Below are positions 46,757-56,633 of a DNA stretch of 64,000 bases, piece by piece. The stretch is from Gammaproteobacteria bacterium (GTDB lineage Bacteria > Pseudomonadota > Gammaproteobacteria > Burkholderiales > Burkholderiaceae_C), in contig JAHJWB010000001.1 of the NCBI GenBank assembly GCA_018828125.1, forward strand, positions 310,001 through 374,000, given 5' to 3'. The position numbers and the translations under genes were made by a program. Under the pieces are notes generated by a model, which saw only the letters and a program-made list of their open reading frames with translations, made no database searches and had not been told where the DNA came from. The stretch's first letter is position 1; the number at the start of each line of letters is the position of its first letter.

Positions 46757-47473
46757 ATGATCAACAAACTGGCGGACTCGGTGGCCCATGCCCTTCAAGG
46801 GGTGCCGGATGGTGCCACGGTGTTGATTGGCGGGTTCGGCACGGCGGGTATTCCGGGTGAGCTGATTGACGGGCTTATCGCACAGGGCGCCAAAGACCTG
46901 ACGGTGGTGAACAACAACGCAGGCAACGCCGACCTGGGCCTTGCCGCGCTGCTCAAGGCGGGCCGTGTGCGCAAGATCATCTGCAGCTTTCCACGTCAGG
47001 TCGACAGCTACGTGTTTGACGAGCTGTACCGCAGCGGCAAACTCGAACTCGAACTGGTTCCCCAAGGCAATCTGGCCGAGCGCCTGCGCGCTGCGGGCGC
47101 GGGGATCGGCGCCTTCTTCTGCCCCACAGCCCATGGCACAGAGCTGGCCCACAACGCAGATGGCACCAGCAAAGAGACGCGCGAGATCAATGGCAAACAC
47201 TACGTGCTCGAATACCCCATTCACGGCGACGTGGCCCTGATCAAGGCCGAGCAGGGCGACCGCTGGGGCAACCTGACCTACCGCATGTCGGCGCGCAACT
47301 TTGGCCCCGTGATGGCCACGGCCGCCAAGACCACGGTTGCCACCGTGCACGAAGTGGTGGAGCTGGGTGCGCTGGATCCTGAAGCCATCGTCACACCTGG
47401 CATCTACGTCACCCACGTGGTCCAGATCGACCGCACCGCCACGCAGGCCGGTGGATTCAAGAAATCGGCATGA
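46757..47473 (+). CDS. pcaI: 3-oxoacid/3-oxoadipate CoA-transferase subunit A
   Basis: GATVLIGGFGTAGIPGELIDGLIAQGAKDLTVVNNNAGN. Confidence 0.92.
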   Translation: MINKLADSVAHALQGVPDGATVLIGGFGTAGIPGELIDGLIAQGAKDLTVVNNNAGNADLGLAALLKAGRVRKIICSFPRQVDSYVFDELYRSGKLELELVPQGNLAERLRAAGAGIGAFFCPTAHGTELAHNADGTSKETREINGKHYVLEYPIHGDVALIKAEQGDRWGNLTYRMSARNFGPVMATAAKTTVATVHEVVELGALDPEAIVTPGIYVTHVVQIDRTATQAGGFKKSA

Positions 47474-48153
47474 AATTGGCCTCTGGCGCACAAGGAACAA
47501 GCGTGAAAAGCTATCAAAAACGTAGTAAAGACGAATTAGCAAAACGCGTGGCGCAAGACATCCACGACGGCGCCTACGTGAACCTGGGCATCGGCCAGCC
47601 CACCCTGGTGGCCAACCACATCCCGGCGGGCCGCGAGGTCATCCTGCAAAGCGAAAACGGCATCCTGGGCATGGGCCCTGCGCCCGCTGCGGGGCTGGAG
47701 GACTACGACCTCATCAACGCCGGCAAGCAGCCCGTCACGCTATTGCCGGGCGGCGCGTACTTTCACCATGCCGACAGCTTCGCGATGATGCGCGGCGGCC
47801 ACCTTGATATCTGCGTGCTGGGCGCGTTCCAGGTCAGCGCCAAGGGCGACCTGGCCAACTGGAGCACGGGCGAGCCTGGCGCCATCCCCGCCGTGGGCGG
47901 TGCGATGGACCTGGCCATCGGTGCCAAGCAGACGTGGGTGATGATGGACCTGCTGACCAAGCAGGGCGCCAGCAAGATCGTCACGCAATGCACCTACCCG
48001 CTCACCGGTGTCGCCTGCGTGAAGCGCATCTACACCGATCTGTGCACACTGGCTTGCACGCCCACGGGGCTGCAGCTCATCGACACGGTGCCCGGCCTGT
48101 CGCTGGCCGAGCTGGAGCAACTGGTGGGCCTGCCCATCCGCGAAGCCCCCTGA
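47470..48153 (+). CDS. pcaJ: 3-oxoacid/3-oxoadipate CoA-transferase subunit B
   Basis: YVNLGIGQPTLVANHIP, SENGILGMGP; ATGA overlap with pcaI; alternative GTG start at 47503. Confidence 0.92.
   Translation: MKLASGAQGTSVKSYQKRSKDELAKRVAQDIHDGAYVNLGIGQPTLVANHIPAGREVILQSENGILGMGPAPAAGLEDYDLINAGKQPVTLLPGGAYFHHADSFAMMRGGHLDICVLGAFQVSAKGDLANWSTGEPGAIPAVGGAMDLAIGAKQTWVMMDLLTKQGASKIVTQCTYPLTGVACVKRIYTDLCTLACTPTGLQLIDTVPGLSLAELEQLVGLPIREAP
47471..47517. repeat. possible relic of family A repeat within the pcaJ 5' end
   Basis: AAATTGGCCTCTGGCGCACAAGGAACAAGCGTGAAAAGCTATCAAAA resembles AAAATGGCCTCTAGCGCTTAT..AATAAGCGCTA..AGCTATCAAAA. Confidence 0.5.
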
Positions 48154-48188
48154 CCGAATCCAACCCCCAGAAACGAGGAGACAACACC

Positions 48189-49403
48189 ATGAGCACACCA
48201 CAACGCCAAGCCTTCATCTGCGACGCCATCCGCACCCCCTTCGGCCGCTACGGCGGCGCGCTCAGCAGCGTGCGCACCGACGACCTGGGCGCCATCCCCA
48301 TCAAGGCGCTGATGGAGCGCAACCCCGGTGTGGACTGGGCGGCAGTGACCGACGTGCTCTACGGCTGCGCCAACCAGGCCGGTGAAGACAACCGCAACGT
48401 GGCCCACATGGCCAGCCTGCTGGCAGGCCTGCCCATCGATGTAGCGGGAGCCACCATCAACCGCTTGTGCGGCTCGGGGCTCGATGCTGTCGGCACCGCA
48501 GCGCGCGCTATCAAGGCGGGCGAGGCGGGCCTGATGATTGCGGGCGGTGTGGAAAGCATGAGCCGCGCCCCGTTCGTGATGCCCAAGGCTGAGAGCGCGT
48601 TCAGTCGCAACAACGCGGTGTATGACACCACCATCGGCTGGCGCTTCATCAACAAGCTGATGAAAGAAAAGTACGGCGTCGATTCGATGCCCGAAACCGC
48701 CGAGAACGTGGCCGCCGACTTCGGGATCGAGCGCGAAGCACAAGACCGCATGGCCCTGGCCAGCCAGCTCAATGCCGTGGCCGCCATCAAGGCCGGCCAC
48801 TTGGCGCGCGAGATCGTGCCCGTGCACGTCCCGCAGAAAAAAGGCGACGCCATCATCGTGAGCCAGGACGAACACCCGCGCGAAACCAGCCTCGAAGCGC
48901 TGGCCAAGCTCAAAGGCGTGGTGCGGCCCGATGGCACGGTGACGGCGGGCAATGCATCGGGTGTGAACGACGGCGCCTGCGCGCTGCTGCTGGCCGATGA
49001 AGCCAACGCCGCCAAATACGGCCTCAAGCCCCGCGCCCGCGTGGTGGGCATGGCCGTGGCCGGTGTGGCGCCGCGCATCATGGGCTTTGGCCCCACGCCC
49101 GCCACGCTCAAAGTGCTGGCGCAGACCGGTCTGACCATCGACCACATGGACGTGATCGAGCTGAACGAAGCCTTTGCCGCGCAGGGCCTTGCCGTGTTGC
49201 GCGCGCTGGGTTTGAAAGATGACGACGCGCGTGTGAACGCCTGGGGCGGCGCGATTGCGCTGGGCCACCCACTGGGTGCCAGCGGCGCCCGCCTGGTGAC
49301 CACCGCCGTCAACCGCCTGCACGAGCACGCCGGTCAGTACGCGCTGTGCACCATGTGCATTGGCGTGGGCCAGGGCATCGCCATCATCCTGGAGCGCGTG
49401 TGA
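48189..49403 (+). CDS. pcaF: 3-oxoadipyl-CoA thiolase
   Basis: AFICDAIRTPFGRYGGALSSVRTDDLGAIPIKALMERNP; NRLCGSGLDAV; GHPLGASGARL; CTMCIGVGQG. Confidence 0.93.
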   Translation: MSTPQRQAFICDAIRTPFGRYGGALSSVRTDDLGAIPIKALMERNPGVDWAAVTDVLYGCANQAGEDNRNVAHMASLLAGLPIDVAGATINRLCGSGLDAVGTAARAIKAGEAGLMIAGGVESMSRAPFVMPKAESAFSRNNAVYDTTIGWRFINKLMKEKYGVDSMPETAENVAADFGIEREAQDRMALASQLNAVAAIKAGHLAREIVPVHVPQKKGDAIIVSQDEHPRETSLEALAKLKGVVRPDGTVTAGNASGVNDGACALLLADEANAAKYGLKPRARVVGMAVAGVAPRIMGFGPTPATLKVLAQTGLTIDHMDVIELNEAFAAQGLAVLRALGLKDDDARVNAWGGAIALGHPLGASGARLVTTAVNRLHEHAGQYALCTMCIGVGQGIAIILERV

Positions 49404-50140
49404 CTGCAGTGGACAAAAGCACTCCCGTCACGGTCGTCACGGGTGCCAGCAACGGCATTGGCAAAGCCATCGCCGAAGCGGTGCTGGCCCAGGGCCGCGC
49501 CGTGGTCAACCTCGACTATGTGCTGCCCAACTGGAGCCATCTTCAACTCACGTCGTACCAAGCCGATCTGACAAACGAAGAGTCCACGCGCACTCTGGCG
49601 GCCGAGATTGCCGCCCACCACAACGTGACAGCCCTGGTGAACAACGCGGGTGCCACGCGCCCCGGCAGCATCGACACCGCCACCACCGCGCAGCTTGATG
49701 ACGTGGTAGGCCTGCACCTGCGTGCGCCCATGCTGCTGGTGCAAGCCTTTTTGCCCACGCTGCGTGCCAGCGGGCAGGGCCGCATCGTCAACATGTCGTC
49801 GCGCGCCGCACTGGGCAAGGGCGAGCGCATCGTGTACTCGGCCACCAAGGCCGGAATGATCGGCATGACGCGCACACTGGCCATGGAACTGGGGCGCGAC
49901 GGCATCACCGTCAACGCGATTGGCCCCGGGCCGATTGCCACTGAATTGTTCCGCCAGAGCAATCCGGACGGTGCACCGCAGACCGAGCGCATCCTGAACA
50001 GCATTGCCGTGGGCCGCATGGGCACCGCCGAAGACGTGGCCCGTGCCGCGCTGTTTTTCCTCTCGCCCGACAACGGTTTTGTAACCGGCCAGATTCTGTA
50101 CGTGTGCGGAGGCACCACGCTGGGAGTGGCACCTGTCTAG
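49400..50140 (+). CDS. SDR family oxidoreductase (FabG-like)
   Basis: GTG start overlapping pcaF stop; TGASNGIGKA, NNAG, YSATKAG motifs. Confidence 0.9.
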   Translation: MTAVDKSTPVTVVTGASNGIGKAIAEAVLAQGRAVVNLDYVLPNWSHLQLTSYQADLTNEESTRTLAAEIAAHHNVTALVNNAGATRPGSIDTATTAQLDDVVGLHLRAPMLLVQAFLPTLRASGQGRIVNMSSRAALGKGERIVYSATKAGMIGMTRTLAMELGRDGITVNAIGPGPIATELFRQSNPDGAPQTERILNSIAVGRMGTAEDVARAALFFLSPDNGFVTGQILYVCGGTTLGVAPV

Positions 50141-50294
50141 CACCTGATCTGACGACTTCTTTCATCGCCCTCTGACCGGGGCACCCACCGATGTTCTCGC
50201 CCAGGCGCCAGTGCCCGGTTGAGGCCATGGCACGGCCACCTTCCGGCGCGCCACCGCGATTTTTTTCACCACCATCCCGAAGGAGACAAGCCTT

Positions 50295-51302
50295 ATGAAC
50301 CCGATCAACACCCTTGCACGCCGCCGCTTCACCCTCGGCGCCATCGCCTCTGCCGCCATGCTGGGCTCAGGCCTCATCGCCAGCCCCGCTGCCATGGCGC
50401 AGACCTTCCCCACCAAGCCCGTCACCATCGTCGTCCCCTTCGCAGCCGGTGGCACCACCGACATCCTGGCGCGCATCATCGGCCAGGCATTGACCACCGA
50501 ACTGGGCCAATCGGTCATCGTCGACAACCGCGCGGGCGCTGGCGGCAACATTGGCGCATCTCTTGCGGCGAAGGCCCCAGCCGACGGCTACACGCTGTTC
50601 ATGGGCACGGTGGGCACGCATGCCATCAACGCCAGCCTGTACAAGAAGATGCCGTTTGACCCGGTCAAGGACTTTGCCCCGCTGACCCGCGTGGCCAACG
50701 TGCCCAACCTGCTGGTGGCCAACCCCGCCCAACCTTTCAAGACCGTGCCCGAGTTGATTGCCTACGCCAAGGCCAACCCCGGAAAGCTCAACTTTGGCTC
50801 GTCGGGCAGCGGCAGCTCCATCCACCTGTCGGGCGAATTGTTCAAGAGCCTGGCCAAGGTGGACATGGTGCACGTGCCGTACAAGGGCAGCGCCCCGGCC
50901 GTCACCGACCTGCTGGGTAACCAGATCGGCATCATGTTCGACAACATGCCCTCGGCCATCCAGCATGTGCGCAGCGGCAAGCTGGTGCCCATTGCCGTGA
51001 CCACCGCCAAGCGCTCGCCCGAGCTGCCCAACGTGCCCACCATTGCCGAAGCTGGCGTGGCGGGCTACGAGGCCACGTCGTGGTTCGGCATGTTTGCCCC
51101 CGCAGGCACGCCTGCGCCGGTGCTGGCCAAGCTGAACACCGCGCTGGTCAAGGTGCTGAACCAGGCCGATGTGAAGAAGAAGATCAACGACCAGGGCGCC
51201 GAAGCCACGAGCGAAACACCTGCACAGTTTGCCGCCTTCATCCAGGCCGAATCGGTGAAATGGGGCAAGGTCGTAAAGGAGTCCGGGGCCAGCCTGGATT
51301 GA
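50295..51302 (+). CDS. Bug/TctC family tripartite tricarboxylate transporter substrate-binding protein
   Basis: Signal peptide; FPTKPVTIVVPFAAGGTTDILARIIGQAL. Confidence 0.93.
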   Translation: MNPINTLARRRFTLGAIASAAMLGSGLIASPAAMAQTFPTKPVTIVVPFAAGGTTDILARIIGQALTTELGQSVIVDNRAGAGGNIGASLAAKAPADGYTLFMGTVGTHAINASLYKKMPFDPVKDFAPLTRVANVPNLLVANPAQPFKTVPELIAYAKANPGKLNFGSSGSGSSIHLSGELFKSLAKVDMVHVPYKGSAPAVTDLLGNQIGIMFDNMPSAIQHVRSGKLVPIAVTTAKRSPELPNVPTIAEAGVAGYEATSWFGMFAPAGTPAPVLAKLNTALVKVLNQADVKKKINDQGAEATSETPAQFAAFIQAESVKWGKVVKESGASLD

Positions 51303-51330
51303 TGGTTGCCAGGGACCTTCAGAGTCCTGA

Positions 51331-51384
51331 ATTGATAGCTGCTAGCGCTTTATCCATAAGCGCTAGCAGCTATTTCTGTTTAAA
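51331..51384. repeat. dispersed palindromic repeat family A, most symmetric copy
   Basis: ATAGCTGCTAGCGCTT-TATCCAT-AAGCGCTAGCAGCTAT, 16-bp perfect stem 51335-51373, then TTTCTGTTT. Confidence 0.95.
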
Positions 51385-51393
51385 AGACCCCGT

Positions 51394-51996
51394 TCATTGA
51401 ACGCGGTACACCCGCCCGGTCTGCGCGCCTTCCACGCTGCGCTGGTAGGCCAGCGCAACGCGCTTGGCGGGCACGGATTCGAACCCCGGGAAAAACGGCC
51501 CGTACACACCCACCGACTCGGTGAGGATGGTGGGGCTGACCGCGTTGATGCGCAGGCCGCGCGGCAGTTCGATGGCGGCGGCGGCCACAAAGCCTTCGAT
51601 GGCGGCATTGACCGCCGTGGCGTTGGCGCCGTTGCGGATGGGTTCGGTGCTCAGGATGCCGCTGATCAGCGTGATGGAGCCTCCGTCGTGCAGATACTGG
51701 TGCCCCAGCAGAGCCAGTTGCACCTGGCCCAGCAGCTTGTCTTGCAACCCCAGGTTGAACTGCTCAGCCGTCATGTCAGTCAGCGGGCCAAAGTGCAGGT
51801 TGCCCGCGGTGCTAACAATCGCGTCCACCTTGCCGACCGCTGCGAACAACGCGGCCAGCGAAGCGGGCTGAGAAAGATCTGCGTGGTGTGCGCCGCTGCT
51901 GCGGCCAACGGTGATGACCTCGTGGCGGGCGCCCAGGTTGGCTAGCACGGCCTGGCCGATGGTGCCGCTGGCGCCGATGAGAAGAATCTTGGACAT
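51394..51996 (-). CDS. short-chain dehydrogenase
   Basis: KILLIGASGTIGQAVLANLG; 200 aa. Confidence 0.9.
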   Translation of the reverse strand: MSKILLIGASGTIGQAVLANLGARHEVITVGRSSGAHHADLSQPASLAALFAAVGKVDAIVSTAGNLHFGPLTDMTAEQFNLGLQDKLLGQVQLALLGHQYLHDGGSITLISGILSTEPIRNGANATAVNAAIEGFVAAAAIELPRGLRINAVSPTILTESVGVYGPFFPGFESVPAKRVALAYQRSVEGAQTGRVYRVQ

Positions 51997-52122
51997 GGCG
52001 TTTTCCTTGCGTTGAATGAAAAGGAGGGTTGAGGAAGAGACAAGCCTTGATTCTTTTGCTAATAAATCAATGCATAAAGCATCTGCAAGTTATTCTTGTG
52101 CTAACTATTGATTAGGAATGGC

Positions 52123-53022
52123 ATGGACAAGCTGCGCAACATGGAGGTCATGGTGGAGGTGGTCGAGGCCGGCAGTTTTGCCGCCGCGTCGCGCCAGCTC
52201 AACGTGTCGGCCGTGATGGTGGGCAAACACATCCAGCAGCTCGAAGCCCACCTGGGTGCACGCCTGTTTCAGCGCAGCACACGACAGAACAGCCTGACGG
52301 AGGTGGGAGCCGCGTTTTATGAAGACAGCAAACGCGTGCTGGAGCAGGTGCGCTGGGCTGAATCCGCGGTGGAGCGCAGCCGCGCTGTGCCCCAAGGGCT
52401 GCTGCGGGTGAGCGCGCCGTTCACGCTGGGCAACCACGTTATCGCCCCGCTGGTGGCCGACTTTCTGTTGCGCCACGAGCAGGTGCGGGTAGACCTGCAG
52501 CTGACCGACAGCGTGGTGGACCTGGCAGGTGAGGGCTTTGACGTGGCCGTGCGCATTGGCCAGGTGGTGGATGAAGGCCTGGTGGCCCGGCCCTTGCGGC
52601 CCTACCGCATGGTGATTGCCGCTGCGCCCGTCTATCTGCAGCGCTACGGCACGCCCGCGCGCCGGGCCGATCTGGCCCGCCACCACTGCCTGAGCCATTC
52701 GGTGTGGCAGCGCCGCGTGGAGTGGACGCTGCGCGACGGGGAGGAAACCTTTTTCTGGCCGGAGAACGCGCGCCTGCAGTGCAACCAGGGCGACGGCCTG
52801 CGCCAGGCGGCGTTACGCGGTCTGGGCCTCATCATGCAACCCGAAGTGCTGTTGGCCGACGACCTGGCCAGCGGCGCACTGGTGGCCGTGATGCAACCGT
52901 GCCTGCCCGCGCCGCGCCCGGTGCAACTGGTGTATGCGCCTGATCGGCGCCAGTTGCCCAAGCTGGCCCGGTTCGTGGAGCATGTCGTGTCCGCGCTGGG
53001 GGTTGGAGCAGATGCGCGTTAG
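52123..53022 (+). CDS. LysR family transcriptional regulator
   Basis: MEVMVEVVEAGSFAAASRQLNVSAVMVGKHIQQLEAHLGARLFQRSTR. Confidence 0.93.
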   Translation: MDKLRNMEVMVEVVEAGSFAAASRQLNVSAVMVGKHIQQLEAHLGARLFQRSTRQNSLTEVGAAFYEDSKRVLEQVRWAESAVERSRAVPQGLLRVSAPFTLGNHVIAPLVADFLLRHEQVRVDLQLTDSVVDLAGEGFDVAVRIGQVVDEGLVARPLRPYRMVIAAAPVYLQRYGTPARRADLARHHCLSHSVWQRRVEWTLRDGEETFFWPENARLQCNQGDGLRQAALRGLGLIMQPEVLLADDLASGALVAVMQPCLPAPRPVQLVYAPDRRQLPKLARFVEHVVSALGVGADAR

Positions 53023-53061
53023 GGGGCGGTCGAGTGCTCCGGGATGGGATTCTTGCTATGC

Positions 53062-53116
53062 AGTTGATAGCTGTATGCGCTTATGGAATAAGCGCTAGAG
53101 GCTGATTTTCTCAAAA
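53062..53116. repeat. dispersed palindromic repeat family A
   Basis: TTGATAGCTGTATGCGCTTATGGAATAAGCGCTAGAGGCTGATTTTC between convergent genes. Confidence 0.88.
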
Positions 53117-53175
53117 AACACGAGTCATTCAGAACGCCGGGTGCATGCGCCCTGTCGGCAGACCACTGCCCCCTG

Positions 53176-53598
53176 CTACAGATTGCGCACCCGGCACGCC
53201 GCATGGACGAGGCGCTTGGACCATTCGGGGGACATGTCCTTGAACAGCACCTCGGCCTCGCCCTCTTTGTAGTCCTCCCTGGCAATCGCATCGCCACCCC
53301 AGGACGGCTGCGCGTAGTAGACAAGCCGCAGATACCACGCCCCTTTGGCGGGGCAATCGACCACCGCCTTGGCGTAGTACGAGCGGTATTTCTGGCCCTT
53401 GAACGATGTGCGCTGCTGGTCGCGCGACACCCGGAGGTCCAGCACCACTTTCTGGTCCATGCCAATGGGCTCGGGCAGGATTTGGATGAGGTTCTTGCTG
53501 GCTTCACGCGGGTCGCCGGTGAGCGTGAACCAGCCATCGGTGGCCGCTTGCTGACCACCGGCCACGGCTGCAATACACACCACAACGGCACAGAGCAT
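53176..53598 (-). CDS. surface-adhesin protein E-like exported protein
   Basis: MLCAVVVCIAAVAGG signal; FTLTGDP...YYAKAVVDCPAKGAWYLRLVYY; longer ORF to 53709. Confidence 0.6.
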   Translation of the reverse strand: MLCAVVVCIAAVAGGQQAATDGWFTLTGDPREASKNLIQILPEPIGMDQKVVLDLRVSRDQQRTSFKGQKYRSYYAKAVVDCPAKGAWYLRLVYYAQPSWGGDAIAREDYKEGEAEVLFKDMSPEWSKRLVHAACRVRNL

Positions 53599-53773
53599 AA
53601 GAAAAACCTTCAGCGGCAGTCTTTGGAGGGGCAGCGGCCACCGCCTGCGAGGGCCGGTGTCGCCTCTTGGGGCGCGGGGGGATGGCGCAGGAGGCATGCA
53701 ATGCCCCATTCAGCCGAAAAAATATTATCTCCGAGCCATAGGCTCGGGGCTTGCAGCGCGCAAAAAGTGTGGC

Positions 53774-54205
53774 TTAGCCGCCCCAGCTGCAATTGGCGGC
53801 GTTGGGTTCGATAAGGTCCCAGGCATTGCCATACAGGTCCTCAAACACCGCCACGGTGCCGTGGGGTTGCACCTGGGGTTCGCGCACAAAAACGACGCCC
53901 TGTTGGGTGAAATGCTGGTGGTCGCGTGCCAGGTTGTCGGTGAAGAGAAACAAGAACACCCGCCCGCCTGTCTGGTCCCCAATGCGTGCGGCCTGCTCTG
54001 GCGTGCTGGCGCGGGCCAGCAACAAGTGGGCACCCGCCGATGCGCCAGCCGCAGCGGGCCGAATCACCACCCAGCGCTTGTCCTGCTCGGGGATGTACGT
54101 GTCTTCGACCACAGAAAACCCGAGCTTGCCCACAAAGAAGTCCAGCGCCTCGTCGTACTCGCGCACGACCAGGGCAACCAGTCCGAGGGACCGATGGGCC
54201 GTCAT
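53774..54205 (-). CDS. VOC family protein (glyoxalase-like)
   Basis: LGLVALVVREYDEALDFFVGKLGFSVVED; VAVFEDLYGNAWDLI. Confidence 0.9.
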   Translation of the reverse strand: MTAHRSLGLVALVVREYDEALDFFVGKLGFSVVEDTYIPEQDKRWVVIRPAAAGASAGAHLLLARASTPEQAARIGDQTGGRVFLFLFTDNLARDHQHFTQQGVVFVREPQVQPHGTVAVFEDLYGNAWDLIEPNAANCSWGG

Positions 54206-54230
54206 GGGGTTCTCCTTCGGCGGTAGCCGT

Positions 54231-54695
54231 TCATTCCACCGCGTCGCTTGGGGCCACGGGTCCGATCTTGAACACACCGCTCACGCGTGCACAGGGCACG
54301 CCGTCTGCGGTGACCAGCCCTTGCGCAAACACTAGCGAGCGCGTGATGCGCAGCGGGTGGGCCTCGCCCTCTACCCAGGCGCCCAGCGTGGCGGGGGCCA
54401 GGTAGTCAATCTGCAGGCTGATGGTGGGCAAAAAACGGTCGGCCACTTGGTCGCTTTTGCGGTGCACCGACAGGGGCATCAGCATGTCGCAGAACGTGGC
54501 CATCATGCCGCCGTGCAGGTTGCCCATGGGGTTGGTGTGCCGCCGCTCCACCCGAAAGCCGAACTTCACCACATCGCCCTGGTGCAGCACATACAGCGGG
54601 CCGTTGTGCTGGATGTAAGGGCCGCCCGCCTCCAGCGGCCCAAAGCCTGCGGGGATGTCGGTGGTGTCGTTGTTGGCGTTGTCTGTGGCGCTCAT
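54231..54695 (-). CDS. PaaI family thioesterase
   Basis: FGFRVERRHTNPMGNLHGGMMATFCDMLM hot-dog motif. Confidence 0.9.
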   Translation of the reverse strand: MSATDNANNDTTDIPAGFGPLEAGGPYIQHNGPLYVLHQGDVVKFGFRVERRHTNPMGNLHGGMMATFCDMLMPLSVHRKSDQVADRFLPTISLQIDYLAPATLGAWVEGEAHPLRITRSLVFAQGLVTADGVPCARVSGVFKIGPVAPSDAVE

Positions 54696-55390
54696 CAGCG
54701 GGCTTCCTTTTCGTTGTCAATGTCGTGGGCAAAACTGGCGTCCTGCAGGCTGCTGCGGGTCGCGTCGCCCTCCAGCCAGCCGCTGTACACCGTGCGAAAG
54801 TCGGCCACGATCTGCGCCAGGGGCAGGTCGTCAAACGTGCCACGTTGCAGCACGTATTCCATGTGGCGCTGGCCTGTCTTGTCGAAGGGGTGGTAGATGG
54901 AGTCGCTCACGCCATCGAACTCCAGCGGCAGCAGCCCGAAGCGCTCGCACAGCTCGATGTTGAACGCGGGCGTGGCCTTGCGCCACTGGCCCTCCAGCCA
55001 GATGTCGGTGTAGCCGTGCCAGATGAAGAGATCGGTTTTCATGGTCTCGCGCATGCGCTCGGTCGACAGGTGGTTTTTCACATCCGCAAACCCCATGCGC
55101 GCCGGGATGCCCGCCGCTCGGCAGGCGGCCGTCAGCAGTGCCGCCTTGGGCACACACCAGCCGTAGCCGTTGGCCAGCACGGTGCTGGCGGTCATGCCGT
55201 GGGGCGAGAGGTCGATGCGGTACGGGTCGTAGCGAAAGCCGTCGCGCACGGCCAAATAGAGGGCCACGGCGCGCTCACGGTCGGTGGTACCTTGCGCGTG
55301 TTCGGCGGCAAAGGCGCGCACGCTGGGCGCATCGCTGTCGATGAGCGCGGTGGGGGCCAGCGTGCCGGGGTGGGGTTGGTCTGCTGTCAT
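54695..55390 (-). CDS. transglutaminase-like domain protein
   Basis: GYGWCVPKAALLTAACRAAGIPARMGFADVKNH; FIWHGYTDIWLEGQWRKATPAFN. Confidence 0.88.
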   Translation of the reverse strand: MTADQPHPGTLAPTALIDSDAPSVRAFAAEHAQGTTDRERAVALYLAVRDGFRYDPYRIDLSPHGMTASTVLANGYGWCVPKAALLTAACRAAGIPARMGFADVKNHLSTERMRETMKTDLFIWHGYTDIWLEGQWRKATPAFNIELCERFGLLPLEFDGVSDSIYHPFDKTGQRHMEYVLQRGTFDDLPLAQIVADFRTVYSGWLEGDATRSSLQDASFAHDIDNEKEAR

Positions 55391-55489
55391 GTGGGGGCGT
55401 CTCCTGCCGTGGGGCGTGCCCCCAGTGTGAAGGCGCCAGACACCCGATGCTGTCACAGGTGCGCCAGCGCCGCTCCGCATTCCATTGCA

Positions 55490-56134
55490 CTACACCCGCC
55501 AGGCAGGCAACTGCCAGTTGCGCCACAGCGCCAGCCCGCGCAGCCCGGCGGTCAGCAGCACGCAGGCCACCATCGGTGCCCAGTCCGGCGCCTGCAACTG
55601 GCGCAGCGCCACGTCAGCCCAGCCACCCGCAAAGGCGCACAGCGCATACGGGCGGTGGTCGCTGAAGGCCTGGGGCACCTCATTGCACAACACGTCGCGC
55701 AGCACGCCGCCGAAGACACCGGTGGTCACGCCCATCATCACGCTGATGATGGGTGGCATGCCGATGGCGGTGGATATGTCGACACCCACCGCGGCAAACA
55801 GGCCCAGCCCAATCGCGTCGGGCAGCAGCATGGCGCGCTCGGTGGGCTGAAAGTGCCGCTGGCGCATGAACAGCATGGCCGCAATGCACAGCGCCAGAAT
55901 GCCCCAGACGAATTCGGTGTGCCGTATCCAGAAAAACGGGCGCTGGTCCAGCAGCAAGTCGCGCAGCGTGCCCCCGCCTAGCGCCGCCACAAACGCCACC
56001 ACACACACGCCCACCGCATCCAGCCGCTTGCGCGCCGCCGCGATCACGCCGGACAACGCAAACGCAATGGTGGCGGCGACTTCCAGGGTGAGGCGCAGGG
56101 TGTGAATCCAGGGGGCGGTGGTGAACGAGTCCAT
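55490..56134 (-). CDS. TRIC/UPF0126 family cation channel-like protein
   Basis: Two glycine-rich repeats: ALGGGTLRDLLLDQRPFFWIRHTEF and GVFGGVLRDVLCNEVPQAF. Confidence 0.88.
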   Translation of the reverse strand: MDSFTTAPWIHTLRLTLEVAATIAFALSGVIAAARKRLDAVGVCVVAFVAALGGGTLRDLLLDQRPFFWIRHTEFVWGILALCIAAMLFMRQRHFQPTERAMLLPDAIGLGLFAAVGVDISTAIGMPPIISVMMGVTTGVFGGVLRDVLCNEVPQAFSDHRPYALCAFAGGWADVALRQLQAPDWAPMVACVLLTAGLRGLALWRNWQLPAWRV

Positions 56135-56184
56135 GCGCGCGATTGTGCCGTGGTGCCGCGCGGGGTTGTGAACAGTGATCACTA

Positions 56185-56238
56185 CCAAAAATAGCTGTTG
56201 GCGCTTACTGGATAAGCGCTAAAGGCTATTTAGACCAT
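56185..56238. repeat. dispersed palindromic repeat family A
   Basis: CAAAAATAGCTGTTGGCGCTTACTGGATAAGCGCTAAAGGCTATTTAGACC. Confidence 0.9.
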
Positions 56239-56261
56239 AAATTTTGCGGGCAGGGGCCCCG

Positions 56262-56633
56262 TCAATGCGTTCCGCCCAATCGCAGCACCTGCACCCCCAG
56301 CGCCAGCGCGCAAACACTGGTCCCGGCCCACCCCAGGCGCGGCGCCCAGCGCAGGCTGGCCTCTGGCCACTGGTTCATCGCCAGCACCAGCAGCCAGCCC
56401 AGCACCATCCACGCGGCCAGCACCAGCGCGATGCCGGCGGTCCACCCTGTGGCCACGGTGGCAGCCGCCGTTTGTATCAGCAGTGTGGTCAGCACCAGGG
56501 CCCACGCGCGCTGCGGTGATGCGTGGCGGGAGGCGGCTTCGTCGCCCCATGCGCGCGTGGGCACGGCCCGGGCCCAGTGGGTCAAAGCCAGCAAAGACGC
56601 CAGGGCGGAGGCGGTGCACAGCAGGTCGTTCAT
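56262..56633 (-). CDS. DUF3325-like membrane protein
   Basis: MNDLLCTASALASLLALTHWARAVP...; last gene of the PepSY/TonB-receptor cluster. Confidence 0.7.
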   Translation of the reverse strand: MNDLLCTASALASLLALTHWARAVPTRAWGDEAASRHASPQRAWALVLTTLLIQTAAATVATGWTAGIALVLAAWMVLGWLLVLAMNQWPEASLRWAPRLGWAGTSVCALALGVQVLRLGGTH

